A stretch of 42,868 bases of DNA from positions 1-42,868 of IMG/VR virus record IMGVR_UViG_3300049856_000157. One strand, given 5' to 3'. The notes beneath the pieces are model-generated. The model saw nothing but the letters and a program-made list of their open reading frames with translations. It had not been told where the DNA came from and did no database searches. Shown in pieces: positions 8,392 through 15,089 of this stretch (the first letter of the stretch is position 1; each line of letters opens with the position of its first letter). The position numbers were made by a program, and so were the translations under genes. Origin of the DNA: a virus.

Positions 8392-8466
8392 GATTGTTGC
8401 AAACACCATTCCTGCCCATATGAAACAGGCATTTTTAGCAACCGGTTGGGATACAATGGCGGCTGC

Positions 8467-8497
8467 AAAAAGCCCCCGCTCGGTTCCAGAGCGGGGG
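8467..8497 (-). terminator. Rho-independent terminator, leftward
   Basis: Read on the minus strand, CCCCCGCTC (8489-8497) pairs perfectly with GAGCGGGGG (8473-8481) across a seven-base loop and is followed by CTTTTT (8467-8472). It would end leftward transcription coming from the 8659-9451 genes and integrase side, and insulate the HTH remnant promoter just beyond it. Confidence 0.85.
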
Positions 8498-8574
8498 TAA
8501 AGGTTGAGTCCCACCTTGCCCCGGGCCGGTCGATCTCTAGCGGGAGCTGCCGGCTTGGGGACTATCCCGAGCTG

Positions 8575-8625
8575 CTAACCGGGCGGTTTCAGTCGCAGCT
8601 GTAGGTGTGTCAGTACTCTACGCAT
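8575..8625 (-). CDS. Leader-peptide-like micro-ORF (16 residues)
   Basis: A perfect ribosome site AAGGAGG (minus strand, 8630-8636) lies four bases before ATG 8625, yet the ORF is only 16 codons (MRRVLTHLQLRLKPPG) and ends TAG at 8575-8577. It is followed by GC-rich self-complementary sequence and then the terminator at 8467-8497. This resembles a leader peptide or the 5' part of a small RNA. No family recognised. Confidence 0.4.
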   Translation of the reverse strand: MRRVLTHLQLRLKPPG

Positions 8626-8658
8626 AGCGCCTCCTTGTTTGCCTGTCACGCCGTTGTT

Positions 8659-9039
8659 CTAAACGGCCACCCACTTTTCGTTTTCACGCTTAACTAGCCC
8701 GGCGTTCATAAAGCTCATCATCGTCGCGTGAACCGAGCGAAGATCAACATGGCCCTCTAGGACGCCCCGCAGCTTTCCTAATTCAGCCAGCTCTTCGTTT
8801 GAGCGCGGCTTGCGGTCTTTTATTGCTTCTCGAAGAAACCCGTCGAGCGAGAGCTTAGTTTTGAGTCGCAACTTGGGCCGACCATCCATAGGCAATTCTT
8901 GTTGCGGTTCTTCTTCGGCCTGCCAACCGAGAATCGTTTTCTCTCGCTCTTCTAGCTGCGCGAGACGCTCTTTCAGTTGATTCTTTTCGGCACGAACGGC
9001 CTCAAGCATTTGCTGCGTACTGGTTTTAAAGGTCGCCAT
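8659..9039 (-). CDS. Hypothetical protein, coiled coil plus winged-helix-like tail
   Basis: A 126-residue protein starting MATFKTSTQQML at 9039. Residues about 8-40 are a strong coiled coil (RAEKNQLKERLAQLEEREK). The C-terminal half (about 65-126) has a helix pattern ending HATMMSFMNAGLVKRENEKW, like a small winged-helix or repair-of-fold DNA-binding domain. Separate promoter likely in the 178-base gap upstream. It precedes the terminator at 8467-8497. Function unknown. Confidence 0.65.
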   Translation of the reverse strand: MATFKTSTQQMLEAVRAEKNQLKERLAQLEEREKTILGWQAEEEPQQELPMDGRPKLRLKTKLSLDGFLREAIKDRKPRSNEELAELGKLRGVLEGHVDLRSVHATMMSFMNAGLVKRENEKWVAV

Positions 9040-9108
9040 TGGTAGCTCGCGGAATCTCCGAGGTTCGCAGTATATTCGAATGCGCGGCCCATTTGTTGGT
9101 TTTTTGCT

Positions 9109-9137
9109 CCATATGCAGCATTGCATAGCTGATATGG
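9109..9137. promoter_or_regulatory. Inverted repeat upstream of the 8659-9039 gene
   Basis: CCATATGCAGC (9109-9119) and GCTGATATGG (9128-9137) are inverted repeats with one unpaired base. The site lies in the 178-base non-coding gap (9040-9217) that must hold the promoter of the gene starting at 9039; a TATACT hexamer occurs nearer the start. Possible operator; binding protein unknown. Confidence 0.3.
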
Positions 9138-9217
9138 GCTTATATGCATAAATGGGTAGCTATAGACGCACGAAATCAATGGCTTGAAACAGAAAGGGAT
9201 GCTTGAGGCGGAAACTG

Positions 9218-9451
9218 CTACTTCTTAGACCAGCGAGTTTTGGCGGCTCGTCGAGCTATTTCTCTGCGTTTTTCGTCGGACAGGCGCTTGTACCTCGCCG
9301 GACCACCTTTGAGGCCACCAAGCCTGCCCCGTTCTACAGCAGCAGGGTCTTTCCCGGCATCGGGTAGTGGGTCAGTCTGCTCGCCAGTAGAAAGGTCCGC
9401 GATCATTTTCGCTAGCTGGTTTACGTCTCGCGGTCGCTTAGGCTTCGCCAT
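9218..9451 (-). CDS. Small basic protein of the phage/bacterial AKTRW-ending type
   Basis: A 77-residue, Lys/Arg-rich protein. The start MAKPKRPRDVNQLAKMIADL, the central GKDPAAVERGRLGGLKGG and the end RREIARRAAKTRW follow a pattern found in many small conserved phage and proteobacterial proteins of unknown role, which often look like nucleoid- or RNA-binding proteins. It lies between integrase/attP and the 8659-9039 gene, leftward, with a palindrome just upstream of its start (9464-9475). Confidence 0.75.
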   Translation of the reverse strand: MAKPKRPRDVNQLAKMIADLSTGEQTDPLPDAGKDPAAVERGRLGGLKGGPARYKRLSDEKRREIARRAAKTRWSKK

Positions 9452-9463
9452 GTAGTCAGTCTA

Positions 9464-9475
9464 GCAACGCGTTGC
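9464..9475. promoter_or_regulatory. 12-bp perfect palindrome, operator candidate
   Basis: GCAACGCGTTGC is a perfect 12-base palindrome located 13 bases upstream of the leftward start at 9451. A TTGATG hexamer lies upstream on the same strand. Its position between promoter and start suits a repressor site. No binding partner can be named. Confidence 0.4.
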
Positions 9476-9565
9476 GAAAACCTCATCAACCGTTACTTTC
9501 AAACTGAGGCACTATCGGATTCTCACCGGCCTCTCCCGCACTCGCGCTTCAGGTCGAAGGTAGGC

Positions 9566-9720
9566 TGTGGGTATGATTGTGGGTGTCCCACGGCGTTTTC
9601 AGACTTCGCTTCACTATGCGGCGCTTAGGAATCTCCAAGACTCCGCCCTATGAGTAACCCGGTGTGAGAGCAGTGCTCTACCGCTGAGCTAACGACCCTT
9701 TGTGGGTGTGGCTGTGGGAG
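9566..9720. other. attP: Candidate attP: half-tRNA core flanked by paired arm repeats
   Basis: On the minus strand, 9698 down to 9662 reads as the 5' half of a tRNA: acceptor strand GGGTCGT, a D-arm GCTC/GAGC (9686-9689 with 9675-9678), the 5' anticodon stem CTGCT and loop CTCACAC (9662-9668). The 3' half is absent, and the following bases do not pair with the stem or acceptor. TGTGGG repeats flank it in two pairs, 9566/9578 and 9701/9713, each pair spaced 12 bases. Its 5' end overlaps the integrase stop codon. Together this fits an attP with core and arm-type sites. Confidence 0.65.
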
Positions 9721-10699
9721 CCAACCCTGCTTGAGGCGCATTGTAGCGTAGCGAGACTGGCTTTACGCGGGCCGCGGCCTCGGCCAAATGCTCGGTCGAA
9801 AGGTGGGCATATCGCTGGACCATCTGTGCCGTTGCCCAGCCGCCCAGGCGCTGGATCTCCTCCAGCCTGACTCCTGACATAACCGCCCAGCTCGCCCAGG
9901 TATGCCGTAGATCGTGCCAGCGAAAGCCCTTGAGCTTGGCCGTCTTGACCGCCTTATACCATGCCCGGTTGCTGGCCTTATAGAGCGGCTTCCCGGAATC
10001 TGGATGGGCGAACACGTAATCCTTGTGGCACCCCCTACGTTCGCCCAGGATCTCGCAGGCTGCGTCATTGAGCGGGACACCCAAGGGCTTCTTCGCCTTC
10101 ATCTGGTCGCCGTGGAGCCATGCCACACGACGGCGTAGGTCAATCTGGCCCCATTCTAGGTTTAGGACGTTATTTTCGCGGAGTCCGGTTGCGAGGGTGA
10201 ACTCGGCGGCTTGCCTTAGAAGCGGGCTTTCGACCTCCAGGGCGGCGCGGAGTCGGTCCCACTCCTCGGAGGTCAGCCAGCGGGTCCGGCCGGCGGGCTG
10301 CTTTTGGCGCTTGACCTTTGGCGGCGTCATCCCCGAGGCGTTGTGGATTGCTACTATCAACGCCAGCGTTCGGTTGAAAGTCCCGGGGGTCATTGAGGAC
10401 AGAATATTCAATTGTCCTTGGGAAAATGGTATAGAAGCCGCCGGTGAAAAAGACAGAGCAGCTATTCGGTATCGGTCTGGCAACCCACGCGGCTTCACGG
10501 CGAGCCACTTTGCGACCGCCTCGCCCCAAGTTACCGGGGGACTTTCTCCGAGCCTTTCCTGTCGCCATATCTCGCCCTTTACCTTCTCGTGGTATTCCTG
10601 CGCGGCTTTCTTGTCGGGAGTGCCAGCAGAGCGCCTAATTCGGCCGCGTTGCGTGGATAACTCGATCCACCAGATGCGGCCTCGCCGGTAAATGGACAT
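9689..10699 (-). CDS. int: Tyrosine recombinase (phage integrase)
   Basis: A 336-residue site-specific recombinase that integrates and excises the prophage. Starting at MSIYRRGRIWWIEL (10699), the catalytic set is visible: Arg174 in ATGLRENNVLNLEW, a beta-hairpin Lys near 203 (DQMKAKK), His262-x-x-Arg265 in WHDLRHTWASW, Trp288 in GGWATAQM and Tyr297 in VQRYAHLS. The N-terminal RRGRIWW segment and SAM-like domain suit arm and core binding. The last codons and the stop coincide with the tRNA-like attP core. Its first 121 bases overlap the excisionase gene in another frame. Intact and probably functional. Confidence 0.93.
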   Translation of the reverse strand: MSIYRRGRIWWIELSTQRGRIRRSAGTPDKKAAQEYHEKVKGEIWRQERLGESPPVTWGEAVAKWLAVKPRGLPDRYRIAALSFSPAASIPFSQGQLNILSSMTPGTFNRTLALIVAIHNASGMTPPKVKRQKQPAGRTRWLTSEEWDRLRAALEVESPLLRQAAEFTLATGLRENNVLNLEWGQIDLRRRVAWLHGDQMKAKKPLGVPLNDAACEILGERRGCHKDYVFAHPDSGKPLYKASNRAWYKAVKTAKLKGFRWHDLRHTWASWAVMSGVRLEEIQRLGGWATAQMVQRYAHLSTEHLAEAAARVKPVSLRYNAPQAGLAPTATPTKGR

Positions 10700-10878
10700 G
10701 GGCTCAATGAGTTGCGGTAGGCCCGAAGCCCCTCCAAGGGGAAGATCCACTCTTTCCCAGGCTTCGCGGCGCCTGGAATGATACCGCGGCGGGCTCGCTC
10801 GATCAGAGTCACCGGATGCAGCCCGACGAACTCGGCGGCTTCCTTGGCCTTCAGCGGCATCTCTAGGACTGCGCTCAC
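10579..10878 (-). CDS. xis: Excisionase-like winged-helix DNA-binding protein
   Basis: A 99-residue protein with a GTG start at 10878; GGAG lies about five bases upstream. Residues about 8-50 (LKAKEAAEFVGLHPVTLIER then GKEWIFPLEGLRAY) are the MerR/AlpA-type helix-turn-helix of phage excisionases. The C-terminal 40 residues, polar and Arg-rich, are encoded in a region that also encodes the first 40 residues of integrase in another frame. Upstream position relative to int and the shared transcript fit an excisionase controlling recombination direction. Confidence 0.75.
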   Translation of the reverse strand: MSAVLEMPLKAKEAAEFVGLHPVTLIERARRGIIPGAAKPGKEWIFPLEGLRAYRNSLSPCPFTGEAASGGSSYPRNAAELGALLALPTRKPRRNTTRR

Positions 10879-10906
10879 GTCGCTCCAGTGTTTGAGGTGG
10901 GATTCT

Positions 10907-11074
10907 TCACTTCACCTGCTCGTATAGCTTTGTCATCATATTGGTGTACAGAATGAACGGCGTGCATCCCTTGTGGCGCACCATCGCCCAGCCCTCGGAA
11001 ACGGCCATGACGCGCACCGGCATGGTGGCGCTCGGAGCCAGCCACTTTTGACCGACTTTCACGGTGTCGCTCAT
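10907..11074 (-). CDS. Hypothetical small protein
   Basis: A 55-residue protein starting MSDTVKVGQKW at ATG 11074, which overlaps the stop of the preceding membrane gene (ATGA). A longer in-frame start (MCAM, 11083) has no ribosome-site spacing. The sequence KWLAPSATMPVRVMAVSEGW followed by MVRHKG looks like a small beta-barrel (KOW/SH3-like) fold. Function unknown; possibly a small modulator. Lies just upstream of xis. Confidence 0.65.
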   Translation of the reverse strand: MSDTVKVGQKWLAPSATMPVRVMAVSEGWAMVRHKGCTPFILYTNMMTKLYEQVK

Positions 11075-11226
11075 CGCGCACATACCCCTGACCAGATGAT
11101 TGCGTATCCGGTGTAGATGCCAACGCACCAAAACCATACCGGGCTGGTCATGCCGGCAACGGCCAGCCCAGCGCAGACTGCGCCGCCGACGATCAGGGAA
11201 AGTGTTTGGAACATTGCTGCTTTCAT
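11071..11226 (-). CDS. Small protein with two membrane segments
   Basis: A 51-residue ORF coupled at both ends by ATGA overlaps (start 11226 with the stop at 11223-11225; stop 11071-11073 with the next ATG). Two hydrophobic segments are visible: LSLIVGGAVCAGLAVAG (about 9-25) and WFWCVGIYTGYAIIW (about 31-45). Too short for many gene finders, but the coupling makes it credible. Possible superinfection-exclusion or membrane-modifying protein; that is a guess. Confidence 0.65.
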   Translation of the reverse strand: MKAAMFQTLSLIVGGAVCAGLAVAGMTSPVWFWCVGIYTGYAIIWSGVCAR

Positions 11227-11798
11227 TCTTTCGTCCGATTCATCTTGGCATCTCGCTCCGAGGATCGCTCTTGTGTCCTATGCGAATGCTGACTCCATAT
11301 CTTTCCGTCTTCGCGTACCATGTTGCAGAAGTCGCAGGGGCAATCCCCGAAAAGCTTATCCGCCCCCTTCAGGGCACGGCGAAGCGTCATGCGATGGACT
11401 CCACCGGATTCCAGGGCTTGTTCCTGCTTGAGCGTGCCGTCCGCGTGCGACGTGCCGAAGATCGGATGCGCTGCGCCAAGCCAATCGAGGACGCGCTTCC
11501 CCGTGGCGCTGCTGTAGTAGCCCGAGAAGTAGCCGACGTTCGATAGCTGGATCGCCCGGTGCGATTCTGGCGTGCCGCCTTCGCGCTCACATAGCTCCTT
11601 CAGCAGAAGGCTAAATCGGATTCGCATTTCTTCTGGCGTCTCGGCCTCGCAAACGTCCCCGTATCCGATGCTCATGGCTTTGTCTCCTTCGCGGTGTATG
11701 TCGTCGAACACTTTCATGCGCTCATCGTCAGACTGCACGACAAACAGCGGAACCCCTTGTGGGGCCCTCGGTTTGGGCAGTTCATGATGTGACCGCAT
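11223..11798 (-). CDS. Hypothetical protein
   Basis: A 191-residue ORF from ATG 11798, supported by an AAGAG site seven bases upstream. Internal starts at 11717 (ATGA-coupled to a 23-codon ORF ending 11714) and at 11675 (MSIGYGDV, preceded by AAGGAG nine bases upstream) are also plausible, giving 164 or 150 residues. The middle holds a charged helix (RFSLLLKELCEREGG) and the C-terminus a Cys pair (CPCDFC). No family recognised. Confidence 0.6.
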   Translation of the reverse strand: MRSHHELPKPRAPQGVPLFVVQSDDERMKVFDDIHREGDKAMSIGYGDVCEAETPEEMRIRFSLLLKELCEREGGTPESHRAIQLSNVGYFSGYYSSATGKRVLDWLGAAHPIFGTSHADGTLKQEQALESGGVHRMTLRRALKGADKLFGDCPCDFCNMVREDGKIWSQHSHRTQERSSERDAKMNRTKE

Positions 11799-11808
11799 TG
11801 ATAGCTCT

Positions 11809-12147
11809 TTACGCGAGAGCGTGAACGACGGCGCGAAACAGGTAGTCCTTTGCCTTTTGCTCGGCCGGAAGCTGATCGTAGGGAACGAAGCATGGATGCT
11901 CCTTGGTTTCTGGATTCTTGACGGGTCCGTACTTCCAGCCGGTTGCTTCCTTTTCCTTCAGCCATTCAACATGACTGTGGTCCGGGCCAGCGCTCGGGTT
12001 GTCGATATGGAATTGCACTCCGTTGATGGCACTCATGCGCTGCCATTCAGGCGCGAGATCCCATACCGGCTGACTGGTGTCACCAAGCGCCTCACAATAG
12101 GCGCGGTTGATTTCGTGTGCTACGCGGGCAATCTCTTCGACGTACAT
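11809..12147 (-). CDS. RyR-domain protein
   Basis: A 112-residue protein starting MYVEEIARVAHEINRAY; an AAAGGAG ribosome site precedes ATG 12147. The C-terminal half has the ryanodine-receptor (RyR) domain signature: GWKYGPVKNPETKEHPCFVP followed by YDQLPAEQKAKDYLFRAVVHAL-type helix. Phage proteins of this kind are common single-domain RyR proteins. The domain is thought to sense small ligands, and is found in bacterial nucleotide-linked conflict systems, so a host-takeover or counter-defence role is conceivable. That role is inference. Confidence 0.78.
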   Translation of the reverse strand: MYVEEIARVAHEINRAYCEALGDTSQPVWDLAPEWQRMSAINGVQFHIDNPSAGPDHSHVEWLKEKEATGWKYGPVKNPETKEHPCFVPYDQLPAEQKAKDYLFRAVVHALA

Positions 12148-12149
12148 GT

Positions 12150-12362
12150 CTACTCCTTTGGTGAAGTGTTCGATACGTATCGGGGGAGCGTCACCTCCTC
12201 CAAAGTTGCGCGGATATCCGGCCACTCGTCGATCCGCACGTAGGCGTACTTCTTGTTATCGCTGACCATGAGAGTCATCGGCGCATCCGGGTAGTGCTCG
12301 TGATCTGGCGTTACCGGAATGAATTGGATGCCGCCAATGATGCCGAGGGAGCGCTCGATCAT
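12150..12362 (-). CDS. Hypothetical small protein
   Basis: A 70-residue protein whose ATG at 12362 overlaps the previous stop (ATGA). It has a hydrophobic N-terminus (MIERSLGIIGGIQFIPV) that is too polar around it for a clear membrane segment, then an acidic C-terminus. Not recognised; reality supported by coupling and operon position. Confidence 0.6.
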   Translation of the reverse strand: MIERSLGIIGGIQFIPVTPDHEHYPDAPMTLMVSDNKKYAYVRIDEWPDIRATLEEVTLPRYVSNTSPKE

Positions 12363-12793
12363 TTGTCCGCTCCTGTTCTACTATCTACACTGCGCACGAG
12401 GATGGGATGCGACGGACAACCATCAGGCCCGATCCACCAAACATCCTTGCCATTGACCGAGTGGTAGTAACCCTCGTGGATGCCAGAGCTTGAAAACTCG
12501 ACCAGCTTCGCCGTGACGCCATCCTGCCGAAGCGGATGCGACCTGTAGCTCTGTGGTTCGTCCCACCCCAATTCCTTGAGGCGCTGTTGCGCGTGCCACA
12601 ACGCATTCACCGCGTCTTGTTCGGTCGGCATGTCAGTCGCTCGCTTCGCCTTCGCAGCTTCTACGGATGCCCAAAGCGCGTCCGCATCGGCTCGCGTAAG
12701 CGGTTCATGGCGGAACTTCGGCATCCCTGTTTCCGGGCATATCTCGCCAGTGGCGAACGTCTTGTGCCCTACGATTTCGTTCGGATCACTCAC
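12359..12793 (-). CDS. Hypothetical protein
   Basis: A 144-residue protein. I place the start at GTG 12793, which overlaps the stop of the preceding Cys-rich gene (GTGA), in preference to upstream starts that would overlap that gene by about 80 bases. The sequence has a helical segment (ALWHAQQRLKELGW, about 78-91) and a C-terminal part rich in Gly/Trp (GYYHSVNGKDVWWIGPDG) that looks like a small beta domain. Function unknown. Confidence 0.6.
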   Translation of the reverse strand: MSDPNEIVGHKTFATGEICPETGMPKFRHEPLTRADADALWASVEAAKAKRATDMPTEQDAVNALWHAQQRLKELGWDEPQSYRSHPLRQDGVTAKLVEFSSSGIHEGYYHSVNGKDVWWIGPDGCPSHPILVRSVDSRTGADK

Positions 12794-13701
12794 GTCTTCG
12801 CCCCACCGTCTGTAGAGGAGCTTGGACAAGGATGGCTCACGTACCAAAAAATACTGCCGCCGCATACGCTGCACTTCCCGGCTGGATCGCCTTTTTTATA
12901 CTCGATTGCGGACGGCATTCTTTCGGCAAGCTCGCGCTCAAGCTCGACTACCCGCTCTCGCAAGTACCGCGCAGCGTCACTCATCTTTCCGGAGCCGCCA
13001 CACATACACTTCAACCCGCTCACGGGTTTTCCTGTCCCACCGCAAGCGTCGCAAAGGTCCGTCTCCGGCGTCTCGCCGGCCAGCGGCGCGGGAGCGGACG
13101 GACAGTCCTCGCAGCGCGTGCCGAGCGTGTCCCATTCCCCGCAGCACTCTTTACTCCGAGCGCGAGCCGGGCACTTCGGATCAGGGCAGCTCATGCAGTA
13201 CGCGCAGCCGGGGGCCTCGATGGTGGGTGGAGCCGCCTCGCAGGGTGCTTCCGCTTCCTGGCTTGGTACGCGGGACGTGTGCGGTTCCGCGCTTTGCATG
13301 ACCTTGCCAGCTTCGCCCAGCACCGGGCTAGAAGCTTCCGCACTGCGCTCCTGCGAGGCAGCATTGATCGGTAGTTCGTGGGAGGGTGTGGAAGCTATGG
13401 CTTCAACGATGCGATCCGCCAATACGCCGCTGTCTCGTAGATGCGGTGGCGTGACGTACTCGTAGTCAGCCAGCACCTTGCGCACGGTCTGCTCGCACAT
13501 GGATTTCGGCAGAACGCGTGGTGGTGCGGAAGCCGCTTGCTTGGCAAGGGTGTCAGAAAACTTAAGAAGGTGCCGCCGCATTTCCTCATTGCCGTTAGCA
13601 GAACCGCTCTTGATAAAAATGCGCAGAGCGGAGGCAATAGCTTCTGGTGTATAGCGCATCACCGGTCGGCGCTTTTTCTGCCCAGTGCGTTCAATAGACA
13701 T
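12790..13701 (-). CDS. Cys-rich, zinc-ribbon-type protein
   Basis: About 303 residues from MSIERTGQKKRR (ATG 13701). The N-terminal 90 residues are helical and basic. The C-terminal half has several CxxC groups: CAYCMSCPDPKCP, CCGEW, RCEDCP, DLCDACGGTGKP with KCMCGGSGK (DnaJ-like CxxCxGxG repeats) and a final CSVCGGSIFWYVSHPC ribbon. A helical linker (ARYLRERVVELERELAERMP) separates the last two. Likely binds several zinc ions; partner unknown. Such proteins occur in phage early operons but I cannot name a function. Confidence 0.65.
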   Translation of the reverse strand: MSIERTGQKKRRPVMRYTPEAIASALRIFIKSGSANGNEEMRRHLLKFSDTLAKQAASAPPRVLPKSMCEQTVRKVLADYEYVTPPHLRDSGVLADRIVEAIASTPSHELPINAASQERSAEASSPVLGEAGKVMQSAEPHTSRVPSQEAEAPCEAAPPTIEAPGCAYCMSCPDPKCPARARSKECCGEWDTLGTRCEDCPSAPAPLAGETPETDLCDACGGTGKPVSGLKCMCGGSGKMSDAARYLRERVVELERELAERMPSAIEYKKGDPAGKCSVCGGSIFWYVSHPCPSSSTDGGAKT

Positions 13702-14230
13702 TGATGATCTTCCCGACAAGTTTTCCACTCGCGTCTCTGATATGGACTTCGCCTGCGGGAACGGTATTGCTGGCCATAATCTTCAGGCCCATGCAAGTAT
13801 TACTGCTCGCATAAAGTGCCCGCGAGCCGCAGGCGTTGATGATTGGTTCGATGGCAGATGGGGCGGAAGTCTCTGGCGACATCGTATATTTTCCATCGGC
13901 TATATCTTGGGCGAGCGTCGGCGTCTCAGTCTGCGGCGCTATCGGTTTGCCGGAGGCGGCAAGGGGATCGCTTGCCGGTGTCTCCGAAGGCGCGAAAGCC
14001 ATGTCGGCCTTGGTCGCGAGCAACCCGGGGCCATCGCTTGGTAGAGAAATGGCGGAAGCGGAAGGCGGGCGATTGATGAACTTCTTCGCCTCGGTGATGC
14101 ACTCCTCCATGCGCGGGGAGATCGCATTGGCGCGCTTGCGGTCGCTCTCGCCATCCCAGCGCTTCTCGATCGCGATCAGTAGCTCTCGCAAAAGGTCTTC
14201 GCCGCGTGTGGCAGGGGATTCTTTGGTCAT
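13691..14230 (-). CDS. Hypothetical protein
   Basis: A 179-residue protein starting MTKESPATRGEDLL at ATG 14230 (ATGA overlap with the upstream gene). It has an N-terminal helical domain (about 10-55), a Pro/Ser/Ala-rich linker (about 55-125) and a short C-terminal beta segment ending GEVHIRDASGKLVGKIINVY. No family recognised. It overlaps the next gene by 11 bases. Confidence 0.6.
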   Translation of the reverse strand: MTKESPATRGEDLLRELLIAIEKRWDGESDRKRANAISPRMEECITEAKKFINRPPSASAISLPSDGPGLLATKADMAFAPSETPASDPLAASGKPIAPQTETPTLAQDIADGKYTMSPETSAPSAIEPIINACGSRALYASSNTCMGLKIMASNTVPAGEVHIRDASGKLVGKIINVY

Positions 14231-14487
14231 CGCACTACTCCTCGGTGGTCCAGAGATTTCCATGCGGCAGCTTCCGTTTTGCAACCACGATTTAGCGGGA
14301 TAGGGTTGCGCTGGTCGGTGTAGTCCATGATCCGCCAGCCCCACATTGCTGACAATTCCGCCCCTGCGTTCGGGATACGACGCTTCACGCGAGCAATGAC
14401 TACGCTCTTCGGAGAGGCGGCGGATAGCTTCTGGCGCTTGCCCTGGTTGTCGCGCTGATGCTTGTAAAGGCCGGTCGTGTTTTTCAT
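14227..14487 (-). CDS. Hypothetical basic protein
   Basis: An 86-residue, Lys/Arg/Gln-rich protein starting MKNTTGLYKHQRDNQGKRQK at ATG 14487, with a strong GAGGAG site about seven bases upstream. High positive charge suggests nucleic-acid binding. Coupled to the downstream gene by ATGA. Unrecognised. Confidence 0.6.
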   Translation of the reverse strand: MKNTTGLYKHQRDNQGKRQKLSAASPKSVVIARVKRRIPNAGAELSAMWGWRIMDYTDQRNPIPLNRGCKTEAAAWKSLDHRGVVR

Positions 14488-14516
14488 CGTTTCTCCTCGG
14501 TCACTAGTCGCGCTCT

Positions 14517-14795
14517 TCAGCACCATCCGAAGTGATCGGATACCTGCTTGAATGCCTCGTAGTTTTTCTCTCCGTCTTCGTCCTCTTCCAGCCACTTAAG
14601 GCCGAAGGCTTCGACGGCAACCTGATCCGCGCTCTTGCCGTCTTTCGTCAGTAGACCAACGTCCCCGCCGTGGTCGATGTCGCTACCGCGGTACGACTCC
14701 ATGATGGCCGCCAGCAGTTCCTTGTCGAGCTTCCCGGCGTTGTATGCCGCGACTATGGTCGCTTGGTAGATCGTGTATCCCTGATTCCAGCCCAT
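14517..14795 (-). CDS. Hypothetical acidic protein
   Basis: A 92-residue protein, start ATG 14795 with AGGAGG a few bases upstream. Helical with an acidic C-terminus (KWLEEDEDGEKNYEAFKQ) ending HFGWC. The GSDIDHGGDVGLLTKDGKS stretch near the middle recalls small conserved phage proteins of unknown role. Leftward early operon member. Confidence 0.65.
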   Translation of the reverse strand: MGWNQGYTIYQATIVAAYNAGKLDKELLAAIMESYRGSDIDHGGDVGLLTKDGKSADQVAVEAFGLKWLEEDEDGEKNYEAFKQVSDHFGWC

Positions 14796-14831
14796 CGCTA
14801 TTCCTCCTATGAAAAGTGATTCGTTCGATAC

Positions 14832-15089
14832 CTACTTCGGCGGATTCACCGCTGCGATGCTCTCAAGCTGCGCGATTCCAGCATCGCTGATCCTGTCCAT
14901 GCGGTTATTGCCGTTCGTGATCGGCCTCCAGGCTTGCATACCGCTTTTTAGAACGCTGCCAGTCACCATGCAGCGCTTGTCCCGCCCACGGATACGGCCG
15001 CGCGTCCACAGGTCGCGGTAGCCATTGGCAAACAGTTTCACGATGCCATTGGCCAGCCGCTTGTCGAGGTAGTACGTTCGCAGGCTCAC
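14832..15089 (-). CDS. Hypothetical protein
   Basis: An 85-residue protein from GTG 15089, overlapping by GTGA the stop of a 22-codon ORF that bridges it to the YqaJ gene. Arg/Asn-rich N-terminal half (KRLANGIVKLFANGYRDLW) and a C-terminal RMDRISDAGIAQLESIAAV helix. Not recognised. Confidence 0.55.
   Translation of the reverse strand: MSLRTYYLDKRLANGIVKLFANGYRDLWTRGRIRGRDKRCMVTGSVLKSGMQAWRPITNGNNRMDRISDAGIAQLESIAAVNPPK

Noticed and set aside
9662-9698. Functional tRNA gene on the minus strand
   Set aside because: Only the 5' half is present; the 3' anticodon strand, T-arm and acceptor complement are missing, so it is read as an attP core.
11714-11785. 23-codon minus-strand ORF with three Cys inside the 11223-11798 gene
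   Set aside because: Ends on an internal ATG (ATGA) but has no ribosome site and lies inside a longer ORF with a better start; noted as an alternative only.
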